Positions 36,417-47,753 of a stretch of 64,000 nucleotides of DNA are shown here, piece by piece (the stretch's first letter is position 1; each line of letters starts with the position of its first letter). Source of the stretch: Gymnothorax reevesii (Eukaryota; Chordata; Actinopteri; Anguilliformes; Muraenidae). The DNA lies in NCBI GenBank assembly GCA_029721435.1, contig CM056574.1:1635001-1699000 (forward strand). Reading direction: 5' to 3'. The position numbers and the translations under genes are program-made. The notes under the pieces were generated by a model, which made no database searches, was not told the DNA's origin, and saw nothing but the letters and a program-made list of their open reading frames with translations.

Positions 36417-36559
36417 TAACGGAAGCTTTCAAAGGGATGTTGCGTGATGGATTCAGCATCCCTTGAAAAATCTACTAATTTATTTAGAGTTCAGGACAGG
36501 GGGGCTATGATATACATAGTCTCGCAGTCGGTAATTTATTGGTAACCAACTGATTTTTG

Positions 36560-36806
36560 TCCCGCCTTTTGCTTTGTTCAGAGTCGTGCGGAGGTGGATG
36601 GATTCGTGGCAGCCTGACATGCAGCTCGCCGCCGGTGCACGTGCATTCTCCAGCGTAGACCGATAAGCGCGTAACTGCTGCTCAAGAACACGCGTCGCCG
36701 CCGCTCGAACCCGCCTTCAGGAGAACTGAGCCCCATCAAAACGATTCTACCTCCAGCCTAACGTGTGTTATTCTAAGACGACAACCTTTTCTCGGACCGG
36801 AAAAGG
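36560..36806 (+). promoter_or_regulatory. candidate promoter and noncoding first exon
   Basis: The stretch is much richer in CpG than its surroundings and ends in a strong splice donor (AAAAGG|GTGAGT at 36807). No long open frame fits it, so it would be untranslated leader. The next strong plus-strand acceptor joined to a recognisable coding exon is at 55541, before the GPCR exon. Many class A receptors have an untranslated first exon and a long first intron. The link is inference; an unrelated transcript is possible. Confidence 0.3.
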
Positions 36807-38089
36807 GTGAGTAGGACACTACGCGTTCTGTACGCGGTTCCAGCTACATTTTCACCGACAATATGAATGCATGGCTATAACACGGGAATTGAATTAATTG
36901 CCAAGTTTTGATCAGTAACTAGAGGAGATCAACTCAATGATTTCAGATGATTCATTTTCATCGACATACACAGTAAGTTAAATAGCAGCCACCTGCCGTT
37001 GAGTAAATGGACGCACTGTTGGATGTAACTATTTCGCCCGTTGCGCTCATATATGGTCGTTCAAAATCAAGCTCCGTGAGTCCGGCGTTGACCTCCTGGA
37101 AAAATTTGTCAGAGACCGGAAATAATTGATTCGTTTGTCTGGTGACTGCATGTTTTCACAAGGTTAAATAAGTGTGCGTTAATTGGCTATTTAAGTATAA
37201 TGTATTTGAGTTCAAAGTTTCAAGAAGGTCACGTTTGTGAACTTGTCTGAATGGACCGTTAACCAAAGACGAAATTCTAAAGAATATTATGGGGCAGTCG
37301 GCTGCGCATTCATTCTGTCTCGCTAAATCGAATGGTTCCAATCCGAAGTGCCTGGTGTTTGACGAGACAGACGGTAAACTTCATTCAGGAAAACATTACG
37401 CTGCTGAGTTTGGTTGTACGAATCGGGTGTAAATGGCAATAAAATCTGACAATTTATTCTTTCTAGACTGGGGAAAAATCTGAGAAAAGTGATTCAGCGC
37501 ATTACAGTGCGTCAGAAATGCTCGACTTGTTGCGTCCTGAGGCAATGAGTTGGGTATTGCGCATCTTAGTAGCAGAATAGCCCAAATTTGCATTCCATAT
37601 GGATTCAATCCACTTCACCTCCAATAATAACTCATAGATCTTGGATGTTGATAATTAGGCTGACCCGATTGTCAGGGGCGCAAATGCCTATTTGATCAGG
37701 GTTATTGCAACTTCAATATGAACACCCCTGCAATCACATCGCAGCTGGCTGCTTCGCCTGGAGTACTCAGTCTAATTGACGATTAAACAAATTACTCAAC
37801 GGTCGGGACCAACACGTAGCCCTCAGTAATTAAGAGGTAATAAAGAGACTACAATGCATGATTATGCGGACGGAAGTTATTTCAATAATGAACTGGAAAT
37901 GAAAAGAGCATCAGAGCATCACTGATTCGTCTTATTTCACTGTAGGGATGAGGTGCTCTTCTTCGTCCACGTTAGCATTTCCTCGCCAAGTATTCCCATG
38001 CTATAGCTGACAAAAATTAAATGCAGACGCGGTCAAGGAAAGGCAGCTTATAAAAGCTATAAAGGCCGCGGTGAAATATGGTGATGGAT
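36807..38089. other. no gene recognised
   Basis: Single-copy-like, AT-rich DNA; would be the start of intron 1 if the first-exon model is right. Confidence 0.4.
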
Positions 38090-38400
38090 CAGCGAGGCAC
38101 TGGTTAAGATCAGTGGTTTAATGGATTCCAACTCGGACCAGGAAATTCTGGCAGACAAATCTGGTTGCGTCTGCCAGAGACCTTGCTGTAGGTGGATACT
38201 CCAGCGAGACAATGACCCAAAACACAAAGTCCACACAGAAATGAGTCTGGGACAAAATCAGTGTTCTGCTATAACCATCTGAGCTGCCAGTCCTCCACTG
38301 GATCAGAAACCCGTGGACTAGACTGAAGAGGGAAGTGATTCAGCTCAATCCCAGGAATGTGACTGATCTTGACTGATCTGCAAAAATAACGAATGGCCTA
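38090..38400 (+). pseudogene. Tc1-like transposase relic
   Basis: Around 38199-38240 the plus strand translates to WILQRDNDPKHKVH, the block around the second catalytic Asp of Tc1 transposases. It is followed by scrambled continuation with stops. Upstream, 'attctggcagacaaatctgg' also resembles Tc1 DNA. No terminal repeats are left. Confidence 0.6.
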
Positions 38401-38434
38401 AGTCGAATTTAAGCGGACTCTATCGCAGTATTAA

Positions 38435-39737
38435 CCCTTAGAGCGCTGTGCCGTGAAGAAGTATTTGCCCCCTTCCTGATTTCTTACTTTTTTTCATATT
38501 TTTCACACTTAAATGTTTCAGATCATCAAACAAATTTTAACAAAAGACAAAGCCAACCTGAGTGAATACAAAATTCAGTTTTTAAATGATGATTGCATTT
38601 AATAAGGGGAAAAAGCTATCCAAACCTTCCTGGCCCAACGTGAAAAAGTAATTGCCCCCTAAATACAAATAACTGCTTGTGCCTCCCTCGGCTACAACAG
38701 CTGCAATCAAACGTTTGTGATAACTGGCAATGAGTCTTTCACATCCCCTGTGGAAGAATTTTAGCCCACTTTTCTTTGCAAAATAGTTTTAATTCAGCCA
38801 CATTGGAGGGTTTTTGAGCATGAACGGCCTGTTTAAGGTCACGCCACTGCATCTCAATAGGATTTTCGTCCAAACTTTCACTCGGCCACTCCAAAATCTT
38901 CATTTTGTTTTTTTAAACCATTCAGAGGTGGACTTGCTGGAGCGTTTCAGAACATTGTCCTGCTGCATAACCCAAGTGTGCTTGAGCTTGAAGTCACAAA
39001 CTGATGGTAGGACATTTTCCTTCAGGATTTTCTGGTAGAGAGCGGAATTCATAGTTTCATCACTTATGACAAGTCGTCCAAGTCCTGAAGCAGCAAAGCA
39101 GCCCCAGACCATCACACTACCACCACCATGTTTGACTTTTGGTATGATGTTCTTTTTATGGAACGCTGTGTTCGTTTTACGCCTGATGTAACGGGATGCA
39201 CACCTTCCAAAAAGTTCAACTTTTGTCTTGTCAGTCCACAGAATATTTCCCAAAAAGTCTTGGGGATCATCAAGATGTGTTTTGGCAAATGTGAGAGGAG
39301 CTTTTGTGTTCTTTTTGTTCAGCAGTGGTTTTCACCTTTGAACTCTCCCATGGATGCCAGTTTTGCCCAATCTCTGTCTTATTGTTGACTCATGAACACT
39401 GACTTTAACTGAGGCAAGTGAGGCCTGCAGTTCTTTAGATGCTGTTCTGGGTTCTTTTGTGACCTCCTGGATGAGTCGTCGATGCGCTCTTGGAGTAATT
39501 CTGGTAGGCCAGCCACTCCTGGGAAGGTTCACCACAGTTCCTAGTTTTCTCCCTTTGTGGATAATGGCTCTCGCTGTGATCTGCCGGAGTCCCAAAGCCT
39601 TAGAAACGGCTTTGCCACCCTGACCTCCCCTGCGGGAGCCTCTTTGAAGCAAGTTGCCACATGATAGGTTTTCAACAGCTTTTATTTTGATATGTTACAT
39701 TGTTGAGAAGCAATAGCTGCATTTAATGCTCTGAGGG
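38435..39737. mobile_element. TTAA-flanked piggyBac-like element holding Tc1 DNA
   Basis: The ends CCCTTAGAGCGCT (left) and AATGCTCTGAGGG (right) are imperfect inverted repeats, 10 of 13 matching, directly flanked by TTAA at 38431-38434 and 39738-39741. TTAA duplications with CCC...GGG ends are the signature of piggyBac. The interior is mostly a minus-strand Tc1-like element (about 38447-39625), so the piggyBac-like sequence is a short carrier or remnant around an inserted or captured Tc1. Confidence 0.5.
38900..39652 (-). pseudogene. Tc1-like transposase pseudogene
   Basis: Two open pieces remain. 39652-39332 carries the DNA-binding part (AVSKALGL, KLGTVVNLPRSGWP, and a second HTH). 39253-38900 carries the catalytic part: LWTDKTKVELFG, where the family has D-E and this copy has D-K; GGGSVMVWGCF; and MQQDNVLKR, where DPKH is expected. 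Its first residues (MLQRGSRRGGQ) differ from the related copy at 43921, so the 5' end is replaced. The left terminus shares 'tatttgcccccttcctgatt' with the copy at 43541. It cannot be active. Confidence 0.8.
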
Positions 39738-39741
39738 TTAA

Positions 39742-40927
39742 TAAAGTACATTATTTCTCACATGTTGGCATTCTGAAGGTATAAAGATTTTTTAAATAGT
39801 ATTTTAATCCATTTCCAGTCTGGTGTGCTGCCTGTTCTGAGGCCCACTGTGCATTGTCCATTTGTCCTTCTTCTTTAATGGATTAATGGGCCATTAGCCA
39901 CATATTCACAGCCGTTTTGGTTTCTACCCTGGATATAAAATACATATAAACCCTTTCAAAGATGGAAAAAGAAGGTTTTTAACCATAAAATCAGTATTCT
40001 TATGATTATCTTAATTTTCAGCTTTGTGTTTACTAGGGTGCGTGTGAGTTTTTTGATATTACATTGTTAGGGCCTTTGGTGTGTGGCTATGCTGATTTTA
40101 GTTGCCCCGTTAAAGGTAAAATTAATGAACGAGGCTGATGGTTATCCAGGAAAGGTAAAAGATCTTTTGATTTCTGAATCTTGGTCACATTGGATATCCA
40201 GTTTATTTCAGCCCAAATGAACAATCAAAAGACGAAAGAGCCGAGCAGAAGGTATTTAAGACGAACCCGAACCCTGACCCCGCCCCCAGGAGGAGGGGTT
40301 TATTCAAAAGATAAACAGTGAAGAGACCTGTATCTCAGCAAAAGTTTTCATCACTGCGATCTGTAAGAATTAACTCCATAAAATGAGGCCAAATGGAGTA
40401 ATCTGATTGGCGGGGAGGACTGTCACTCACAGAGAGAGTCTGACCCTTCACCCTCAGGCCCATAAATCAGTTTGGGGTTTTCAGTCGCACCTGGAATCTA
40501 AACTGGTTTACAGCAGGAGAGGTTCTGTTTTCCACCTACATGAAACATTTTCGCTGGGATCAACCCACACGTGAATCATACGGTATGCACCCGGGGGGTC
40601 GGGGGTTAAGTGGTGAAGATGCACTGGCCCTGGCGCAACAGAACCGCGCAGGTGTGTTCTCGCGGCTCGGATCCTTGGACCACAGGACGCGCTGAGAGAC
40701 CGTTATGCAGGGAAAAGCACCTGATAATGACAGTCGGGTACCGAGCACCAGATTTAGAGCTGAAGAGATGCTTCTGTTTATTCTGTCATTATCATAAAAC
40801 CATCTGAAGTGCAGTGTTTGCACTTAATTAATAAACCGCTTTAAATGACTGCTCATTATCATCACAAAAGCACTGAGTCCAAATGGAGAGACCTCGTCAT
40901 TGCTTAGCATAATATATAAATAATATA
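39742..40927. other. no gene recognised
   Basis: Single-copy-like DNA with no supported exon. The GC-rich patch at 40580-40720 shows no domain. Confidence 0.4.
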
Positions 40928-42502
40928 AAACCCAAAACCAGTGAAGTTGGCACATTGTGTAAATCGTAAATAAAAACAGAATACAATGATTTGTAAATCC
41001 TTTTCAACCTATATTCAATTGAATACACTGCAAAGACAAGTTACTTAATGTTCGAACAGGTAAACTTTGTAATTTTTTGCAAATATTAGCTCATTTGGAA
41101 TTTGGTGCCTGCAACATGTTTCAAAAAAGCTGGCACAAGTGGCAAAAAAGACTGAGAGAGTTGAGGAATGCTCATCAAACACTTATTTGGAACATCCCAC
41201 AGGTGAACGGGCTAATTGGGTACAGGTGGGTGCCATCATGATTGGGTAAAAAAGCAGCTTCCCTGAACTGCTCAGTCATTCACAAACAAGGATGGGGCGA
41301 GGGTCACCACTTAGTAAACAAATGCGTGAGCTGATTGTCGAACAGTTTAAAAACAAGATTTCATCATCTACGGTCCGTAATATCGTCAAAAGGTTCAGAG
41401 AATCTGGAGAAATCACTGCACGTAAGCGACAAGGCCGAAAACCAACATTGAATGCCCGTGACCTTCGATCCCTCAGGCGGTACTGCATCAAAAACTGGCA
41501 TCAGTGTGTAAAGGACATCACCACATGGGCTCAGGAACACTTCAGAAAACCACTGTCAGTAACTACAGTTCATTGCTACATCTGCAAGTGCAAGTTGAAA
41601 CTCTACAATGCAAAGCGAAAGCCATTTATCAACAGCACCCAGAAACGCCGCCGGCTTCGCTGGGCCCAAGCTCATCTAAGATGGACTAATGCAAAGTGGA
41701 AAAGTGTTCTGAGGTCTGACGAGTCCACATTTCAAATTGTTTTTGGAAACGGTGCACGTCGTGTTCTCCGGACCAAAGAGGAAAAGAACCATCCGGACTG
41801 TTATAGGCGCAAAGTTCAAAAGCCAGAATCTGTGATGGTATGGGCGTGTATTAGTGCCCAAGGCATGGCCAACTTACACATATGTGAAGGCACCATTAAT
41901 GCTGAAAGGTACATACAGGTTTTGGAGCAACATATGTTGCCATCCAAGCAACGTCTTTTTCATGGACGCTCCTGCTTATTTCAGCAAGACAATGCCAAGC
42001 CACATTCTGCATGTGTTACAACAGCATGGCTCCGTAGTAAAAGAGTGCGGGTACTAGACTGGCCTGCCTGTAGTCCAGACCTGTCTCCCATTGAAAATGT
42101 GTGGCGCATTATGAAGCGTAAAATACGACAACGCAGACCCCGGACTGTTGAACAACTTAAGCTGTACATCAAGCAAGAATGGGAAAGAGTTCCACCTGAA
42201 AAGCTTCAAAAATTGGTCTCCTCAGTTCCCAAACGTTTACTGAGTGTCGTTAAAAGGAAAGGTGATGTAACACAGTGGTAAAAAGGCCCCTGTGCCAACT
42301 TTTTTGCAATGTGTTGCTGCCTTTAAATTCTAAGTTAATGATTATTTGCAAAAAAAAATAAAGTTTCTCGGTTTGAACATTAAACATCTTGTCTTTGCAG
42401 TGTATTCAATTGAATATAAGTTGAAAAGGATTTGCAAATCATTGTATTCTGTTTTTACCTACGATTTACATAACGTGCCAACTTCACTGGTTTTGGGTTT
42501 TG
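40928..42502 (+). mobile_element. Tc1-like transposon with long terminal inverted repeats
   Basis: Inverted repeats of about 143 bp (40928-41070 and about 42360-42502) start aaacccaaaaccagtgaagt. By hand alignment I count about 13 differences between the two. TA lies at the outer edges. One long gene occupies the middle. An attcaattgaat palindrome is inside each repeat. This is the best preserved Tc1 in the window. Confidence 0.88.
41292..42281 (+). CDS. Tc1-like DD34E transposase, uninterrupted, short HTH
   Basis: The frame has 329 residues with no stop or frameshift. Catalytic residues are D143 (LRSDESTFQ), D233 (FQQDNAKPH) and E268 (SPDLSPIENVW), with 34 residues between the last two. A GRKPTLNARD block and a second HTH follow the N-terminus, and the C-terminus ends VVKRKGDVTQW. 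The first DNA-binding helix-turn-helix looks shortened. EQFKNK runs straight into SSSTVRNIVKRF, whereas related proteins have roughly a dozen more residues (a G-x-I-A-type turn) between them. This copy may therefore keep the nuclease fold but bind its ends poorly. It starts about 220 bp inside the left repeat and the stop precedes the right repeat. Confidence 0.85.
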   Translation: MGRGSPLSKQMRELIVEQFKNKISSSTVRNIVKRFRESGEITARKRQGRKPTLNARDLRSLRRYCIKNWHQCVKDITTWAQEHFRKPLSVTTVHCYICKCKLKLYNAKRKPFINSTQKRRRLRWAQAHLRWTNAKWKSVLRSDESTFQIVFGNGARRVLRTKEEKNHPDCYRRKVQKPESVMVWACISAQGMANLHICEGTINAERYIQVLEQHMLPSKQRLFHGRSCLFQQDNAKPHSACVTTAWLRSKRVRVLDWPACSPDLSPIENVWRIMKRKIRQRRPRTVEQLKLYIKQEWERVPPEKLQKLVSSVPKRLLSVVKRKGDVTQW

Positions 42503-43540
42503 TATTTTCTTTGTAAATAGCTTGTAATGCTTGGTCAGAACTGCATACACAGATTAATTTTACTACCAGGATGAAATGGAATTTTATTACTTTTCCTGGG
42601 CTCAATTGGTGTGATTAGTCCATACAGTCATGTGACAAATAAAATGGATGAAGTGCAAGCTAATTTCCCCAGGTTACTTTTTATATTGTTTATTTTAAAT
42701 GAGCAAGTTCCTGTTTGGCAGTTATTCCACAAATTCACTTGCCTTTGTTTTTAAAATTATCGATTTTCAAAGGACAAAAGCAAAGTGGATGTGAGGTCAG
42801 CCTCGTTTGTGTGATGTTTGCAGATGCAATACAGAACGTGAAATATACATTTTTTATCTGGATTCGAGTGCAGAAATCGCTGTTGTCATTTGCATTCTCT
42901 GCCTCCAGTTTTACTCTCCCAGATGAACAAACATAAAGACTTCTGATTCACAGAAGATCACAGATTAAACCTCCACTCCTCCGCCATAAACCACGTTTTC
43001 CCCTCAAACTCATGACGCAGTTTATGGATTGTACCGCCCACATACTCAGCTTTCACAGGTATAGATTTTTGTCTAAATTTCGTGGGTCATGGCTGCAGTT
43101 TTAATGGGCCAAAACAATCCTGCATGATTGACGAAGCTTTCACTGCATGAGGAGATCAATTAAAGCAGTGAAGTGAGTTTTCCAGAATAAAAGTCAAAAT
43201 CGAATTTCCCATCCAGCAAATTACCATTTAACAAAATGTTTTTTCTGCAAAGTGATGTATTATTCCTGGTCTATAGGATGCAAACACCTGGACTCCAGTA
43301 AAAAAGAATCCAGAATCACCCTCACAATCTGAGCTCTGAATATAAAAACTTTATTTCTGAAACATCAAAGCACTGACAGTTACATCCACTGACTGCTCTT
43401 TGGCAGCTCTGGATTCAAACTTCTTTGAGAGACTAATCCTTTACTAAATAATGTTTCGATACAAACACACTAAGTTGGACCAATTGGACAAGTATCTAAC
43501 TGAAATGGGAAGAGTCTCTGTCTGTCTGCTTGTGTGTATA
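42503..43540. other. no gene recognised
   Basis: AT-rich single-copy-like sequence; no supported feature. Confidence 0.4.
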
Positions 43541-44088
43541 CAGTTGTGTGAAAAAGTGTTTGCCCCCTTCCTGATTTCTTATTTTTTTGCATGTTTGTCA
43601 CACTTACATGTTTCACATCATCAAACAAATTTTAATATTAGTCAAAGTCACCACAAGTAAACACAAAATGCAGTTTTTAAATGAGGGTTTTTAGTATTAA
43701 GGGAGAAAAAAAATCCAAACCTACATGGTCTGTGTGCAAAAGTGATTGCCCCCCCCCTGTTAAAACATAACTTAACTGTGGTTCATCGTACCGGAGTTCA
43801 ATTTCTCTAGCCACACCCAGGCCTGATTACTGCCACACCTGTTCGACATCAAGAAATGACTTAAATAGGACCTGCCTGGCGAAGTGAAGTAGACCAAAAG
43901 ATCCTCAAAAGCTGGACATCATGCTGAGATCTAAAGAAATTCAGGAACAAATGAGAAAGAAAGTAATTGAGATTTATCAGTCTGGAAAAGGTTATGAAGC
44001 CATTTCTAAAGCTTTGGGACTCCAGCGAACCACAGTGAGAGCCAGTATCCACAAATGGAAAAAACTTGGAACAGTGTTGAACCTTCCC
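43541..44088 (+). mobile_element. 5' half of a Tc1-like transposon, cut by the 32-bp array
   Basis: The element begins after TA at 43539-43540 with cagttgtgtgaaaaagtgtt and continues through the inverted-repeat sequence shared with 38447. It keeps the transposase start and stops at 44088 in the middle of the gene. No continuation or right terminus is found beyond the array. Confidence 0.8.
43921..44088 (+). pseudogene. Tc1-like transposase, N-terminal HTH only
   Basis: The gene starts MLRSKEIQEQMRKKVIEIYQ and carries a full first helix-turn-helix (SGKGYEAISKALGL, TTVRASIHKWKKLGTVLNLP). At the NLP of the conserved NLPRSG motif the sequence changes to the minisatellite. The frame then runs on into repeat sequence and stops. 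The HTH here is the complete form, so it makes a useful contrast with the shortened HTH at 41292. Confidence 0.85.
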
Positions 44089-46316
44089 CTGATCTCTCTC
44101 GTGGCCCCCGCTGCAGTCCCCCGATCGCTCTCGCGGCCCCCACTGCAGTCCCCAGATCGCTCTCGCGGCCCCCGCTGCAGTCCCCAGATCTCTCTCGCGG
44201 CCCCCGCTGCAGTACCCTGATCGCTCTCGCGGCCCCCACTGCAGTCCCCAGATCGCTCTCGCGGCCCCCGCTGCAGTCCCCAGATCTCTCTCGCGGCCCC
44301 CGCTGCAGTACCCTGATCGCTCTCGCGGCCCCCACTGCAGTCCCCAGATCGCTCTCGCGGCCCCCGCTGCAGTCCCCAGATCTCTCTCGCGGCCCCCGCT
44401 GCAGTACCCTGATCGCTCTCGCGGCCCCCACTGCAGTCCCCAGATCGCTCTCGCGGCCCCCGCTGCAGTCTCCCGATCGCTCTCGTGGCCCCCGCTGCAG
44501 TCCCCAGATCGCTCTCGTGGCCCCCGCTGCAGTCCCCCGATCGCTCTCGCGGCCCCCGCTGCAGTCCCCCGATCGCTCTCGCGGCCCCCGCTGAAGTCCC
44601 GTGATCGCTCTCGCGACCCCTGCTGCAGTCTCTTGATCGCTCTCGCGGCCCCTGCTGCAGTCTCTTGATCGCTCTCGCGGCCCCTGCTGCAGTCCCCTGA
44701 TCTCTCTCGCGGCCCCCGCTGCAGTCCCCTGATCGCTCTCGCGGCCCCCGCTGCAGTACCCTGATCGCTCTCGCGGCCCCCGCTGCAGTACCCTGATCGC
44801 TCTCGCGGCCCCCACTGCAGTCCCCCGATCGCTCTCGCGGCCCCCGCTGCAGTCTCCCGATCGCTCTCGTGGCCCCCGCTGCAGTCCCCAGATCGCTCTC
44901 GTGGCCCCCGCTGCAGTCCCCCGATCGCTCTCGCGGCCCCCGCTGCAGTCCCCCGATCGCTCTCGCGGCCCCCGCTGAAGTCCCGTGATCGCTCTCGCGA
45001 CCCCTGCTGCAGTCTCTTGATCGCTCTCGCGGCCCCTGCTGCAGTCTCTTGATCTCTCTCGCGGCCCCCGCTGCAGTCCCCTGATCGCTCTCGCGGCCCC
45101 CGCTGCAGTACCCTGATCGCTCTCGCGGCCCCCGCTGCAGTACCCTGATCGCTCTCGCGGCCCCCGCTCCAGTCCCCTGATCGCTCTCGCGGCCCCCGCT
45201 GCAGTACCCTGATCTCTCTCGCGGCCCCCGCTGCAGTACCCTGATCGCTCTCGCGGCCCCCGCTGCAGTCCCCAGATCGCTCTCGCGGCCCCCGCTGCAG
45301 TCCCCAGATCTCTCTCGCGGCCCCTGCTGCAGTCCCCAGATTGCTCTCGCGGCCCCTGCTGCAGTCCCCTGATCTCTCTCGTGGCCCCCGCTGCAGTCCC
45401 CTGATCTCTCTCGCGGCCCCCGCTGCAGTCCCCTGATCTCTCTCGCGGCCCCCGCTGCAGTCCCCTGATCGCTCTCGCGGCCCCCGCTGCAGGACCCTGA
45501 TCGCTCTCGCGGCCCCCGCTCCAGTCCCCTGATCTCTCTCGCAGCCCCCGCTGCAGTCCCCTGATCGCTCTCGCGGCCCCTGCTGCAGTCTCTTGATCGC
45601 TCTCGCGGCCCTCGCTGCAGTAGCCTGATCGCTCTCGCGGCCCCCGCTGCAGTCCCCTGATCGCTCTTGCGGCCCCCGCTCCAGTCCCCTGATCTCTCTC
45701 GCGGCCCCCGCTGCAGTACCCTGATCGCTCTCGCGGCCCCCGCTGCAGTCCCCTGATCGCTCTCGCAGCCCCCGCTGCAGTCCCTTGATCTCTCTCGCGG
45801 CCCCCGCTGCAGTCCCTTGATCTCTCTCGCGGCCCCCGCTCCAGTCCCCTGATCTCTCTCGCGGCCCCCGCTGCAGTACCCTGATCGCTCTCGCGGCCCC
45901 CGCTCCAGTCCCCTGATCGCTCTCGCGGCTCCTGCTGCAGTTCCCTGATCGCTCTCGCAGCCCCCGCTCCAGTCCCCTGATCGCTCTCGCGGCCCCCGCT
46001 CCAGTCCCCTGATCGCTCTCGCGGCCCCCGTTCCAGTCCCCTGATCTCTCTCGTGGCCCCCGCTCCAGTCCCCTGATCTCTCTCGCGGCCCCCGCTCCAG
46101 TCCCCTGATCTCTCTCGCGGCTCCTGCTGCAGTCCCCTGATCTCTCTCGCGGCCCGGAGTGCAGTCCTCTGATCTCTCTCGCGGCCCCTGCTGCAGTTCC
46201 CTGATCTCTCTCGCGGCCCCCGCTCCAGTCCCCTGATCTCTCTCGCGTCCCGGAGTGCAGTCCCCGGATCGCTCTCGCGGCCCCCGCTGCAGTCCCCTGA
46301 TCCCTCTCGCGGCTCC
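44089..46316. repeat. 32-bp minisatellite (about 70 copies)
   Basis: Units of gatcgctctcgcggcccccg followed by ctgcagtcccca or ccct. Frequent variants are gatctctctc, 'gctccagtcccc' and 'cctgctgcag'. The unit is over 65 percent GC and dense in CpG and CTGCAG. On the minus strand it contains no stop codon, so all frames are open, the longest reading through 820 codons into flanking DNA on both sides. I regard these as noncoding. Confidence 0.95.
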
Positions 46317-47753
46317 TGCCGGCGTCAGTCTGGGCCTGTAAACTGGCAGCATTAGCATGCGCAGCAGTGTGTGGGATCTGGGTTTCAGCTCAGCGCTGAG
46401 ATGCACTAAGTGCTTTTCTGGCATCTGGTGCACAAAACAGACGGAGCAATTCAAGTGTTTTACGGGTTCAGAAATTTGGAAAGGCTTTGATCATCCCTCG
46501 GTCTGTCGAGGCGACTCTTAGAAAGATGAGGCTGCTCTCTCACTGAGCACATTTATTAACGGGAGACAGATGTTTTTTCATTTCAACTGCAGTTTGCTGT
46601 CTGCCAGAATAATCGTTTTGTCCATAATCCTGTTAAGTCACACCATTATTCCTCACTTTGTGAATCAGACAACATGTATGCAGTAAAATGTCCTCAGCGA
46701 GATTCAGATGTTTAAATGTAGTAATACAGAGAGAACCGGGACTTAAATTCGGACAGACCCGGGACTTAATTTAGTCTCCAGCTTCTGACAGACCTCCTGA
46801 AGTGGTGTGTTTGTCCTCTGTCTGACACTCTGAGGTGATAGAAACTAAATTACATGTTGTAAGATATGCAGGTGCAGTTAGCAGTGCATCACAGTTCAGT
46901 TTCACATGAAACACATCATTTTGCGGATTCATATTTCCCCTGCTGTTTCGAGAGCAAAGGGAATAGTGATGTTATGGTGCGGAGTCTCTCGTCAGTGGAT
47001 GTTGGAGGAGTTTAAATTATCTGGTACAAAATGGTGAAATCCTCAAAATCGGTACATTCTCTGCCTAACAGGCGTGGCTGGGCATTTTATTCCGTTTGCT
47101 CATTGTTCTGTCTGGATGAAGCACATCGCAGAAAGGAAGCAGCCTTAGTGTACAGAGGATGGTTGTTATCTTTGGATTTGAGATGGTTTGGCATCATTCT
47201 TTGTCTAATTTGTCTCATAAAGTGGATCCATTTCCACTATTTTGGGCTCAGGCAAGTAAGGAAAGGCGGTTTCAGAGAAAAAAGGTGACACAGAGTTTTT
47301 GTGGGTAACGCTGAATGAAGGGATCTGGTCACATGCAAACTTCTAATGGTTTCGGACTGTTTTTTTTTATGTTGGTGGCTATTTTCTTATTTGGCCAGTG
47401 ACAAACACTGGACAGGAATCTGCGAAAAGCTGAATCATAAGCCGAATATGGTGAGTTTAATAGCCTAACTGGACTGCAGGCAGTGTCACAGTGCGTCTCC
47501 GTGAAAATATCCTGGATTTTAATTTTTTTTTTTTCGTTTTCACAGTACATGAATAAACTGATGCATGAATAGTGCAGTTAGACAAGGCTGTTGCCACATA
47601 GCACCTCTATGAAGCCTGGTTACCTAATCAGTTTCTAGGGTTGTGACTTTTACTCCAAACAAAAGTATATTTGGTCCTGCAGATTTTCCTTGGTTGTCAA
47701 ATCATGACCTTAAATAACTCTGCCCTGAACGGAGCAGCAGGTTTGGCATCAAT
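46317..47753. other. no gene recognised
   Basis: Unique sequence between the 32-bp and 29-bp arrays. No exon or transposon could be supported. Confidence 0.45.

Larger units (their letters stand above)
34914..36559. other. no gene recognised; G-run and CTCF-like motif
   Basis: Single-copy-looking DNA right of the 48-bp array. A one-mismatch CTCF-type core lies at 35002-35016 (minus), a long G run at about 35209-35226 and a perfect CTCF-type core at 36402-36416. No exon was found. Confidence 0.5.

Noticed and set aside
43992..46454. 820-codon minus-strand frame over the 32-bp array
   Set aside because: The unit is stop-free in every minus frame, and the frame runs antisense into the Tc1 transposase, so it is a by-product of composition.
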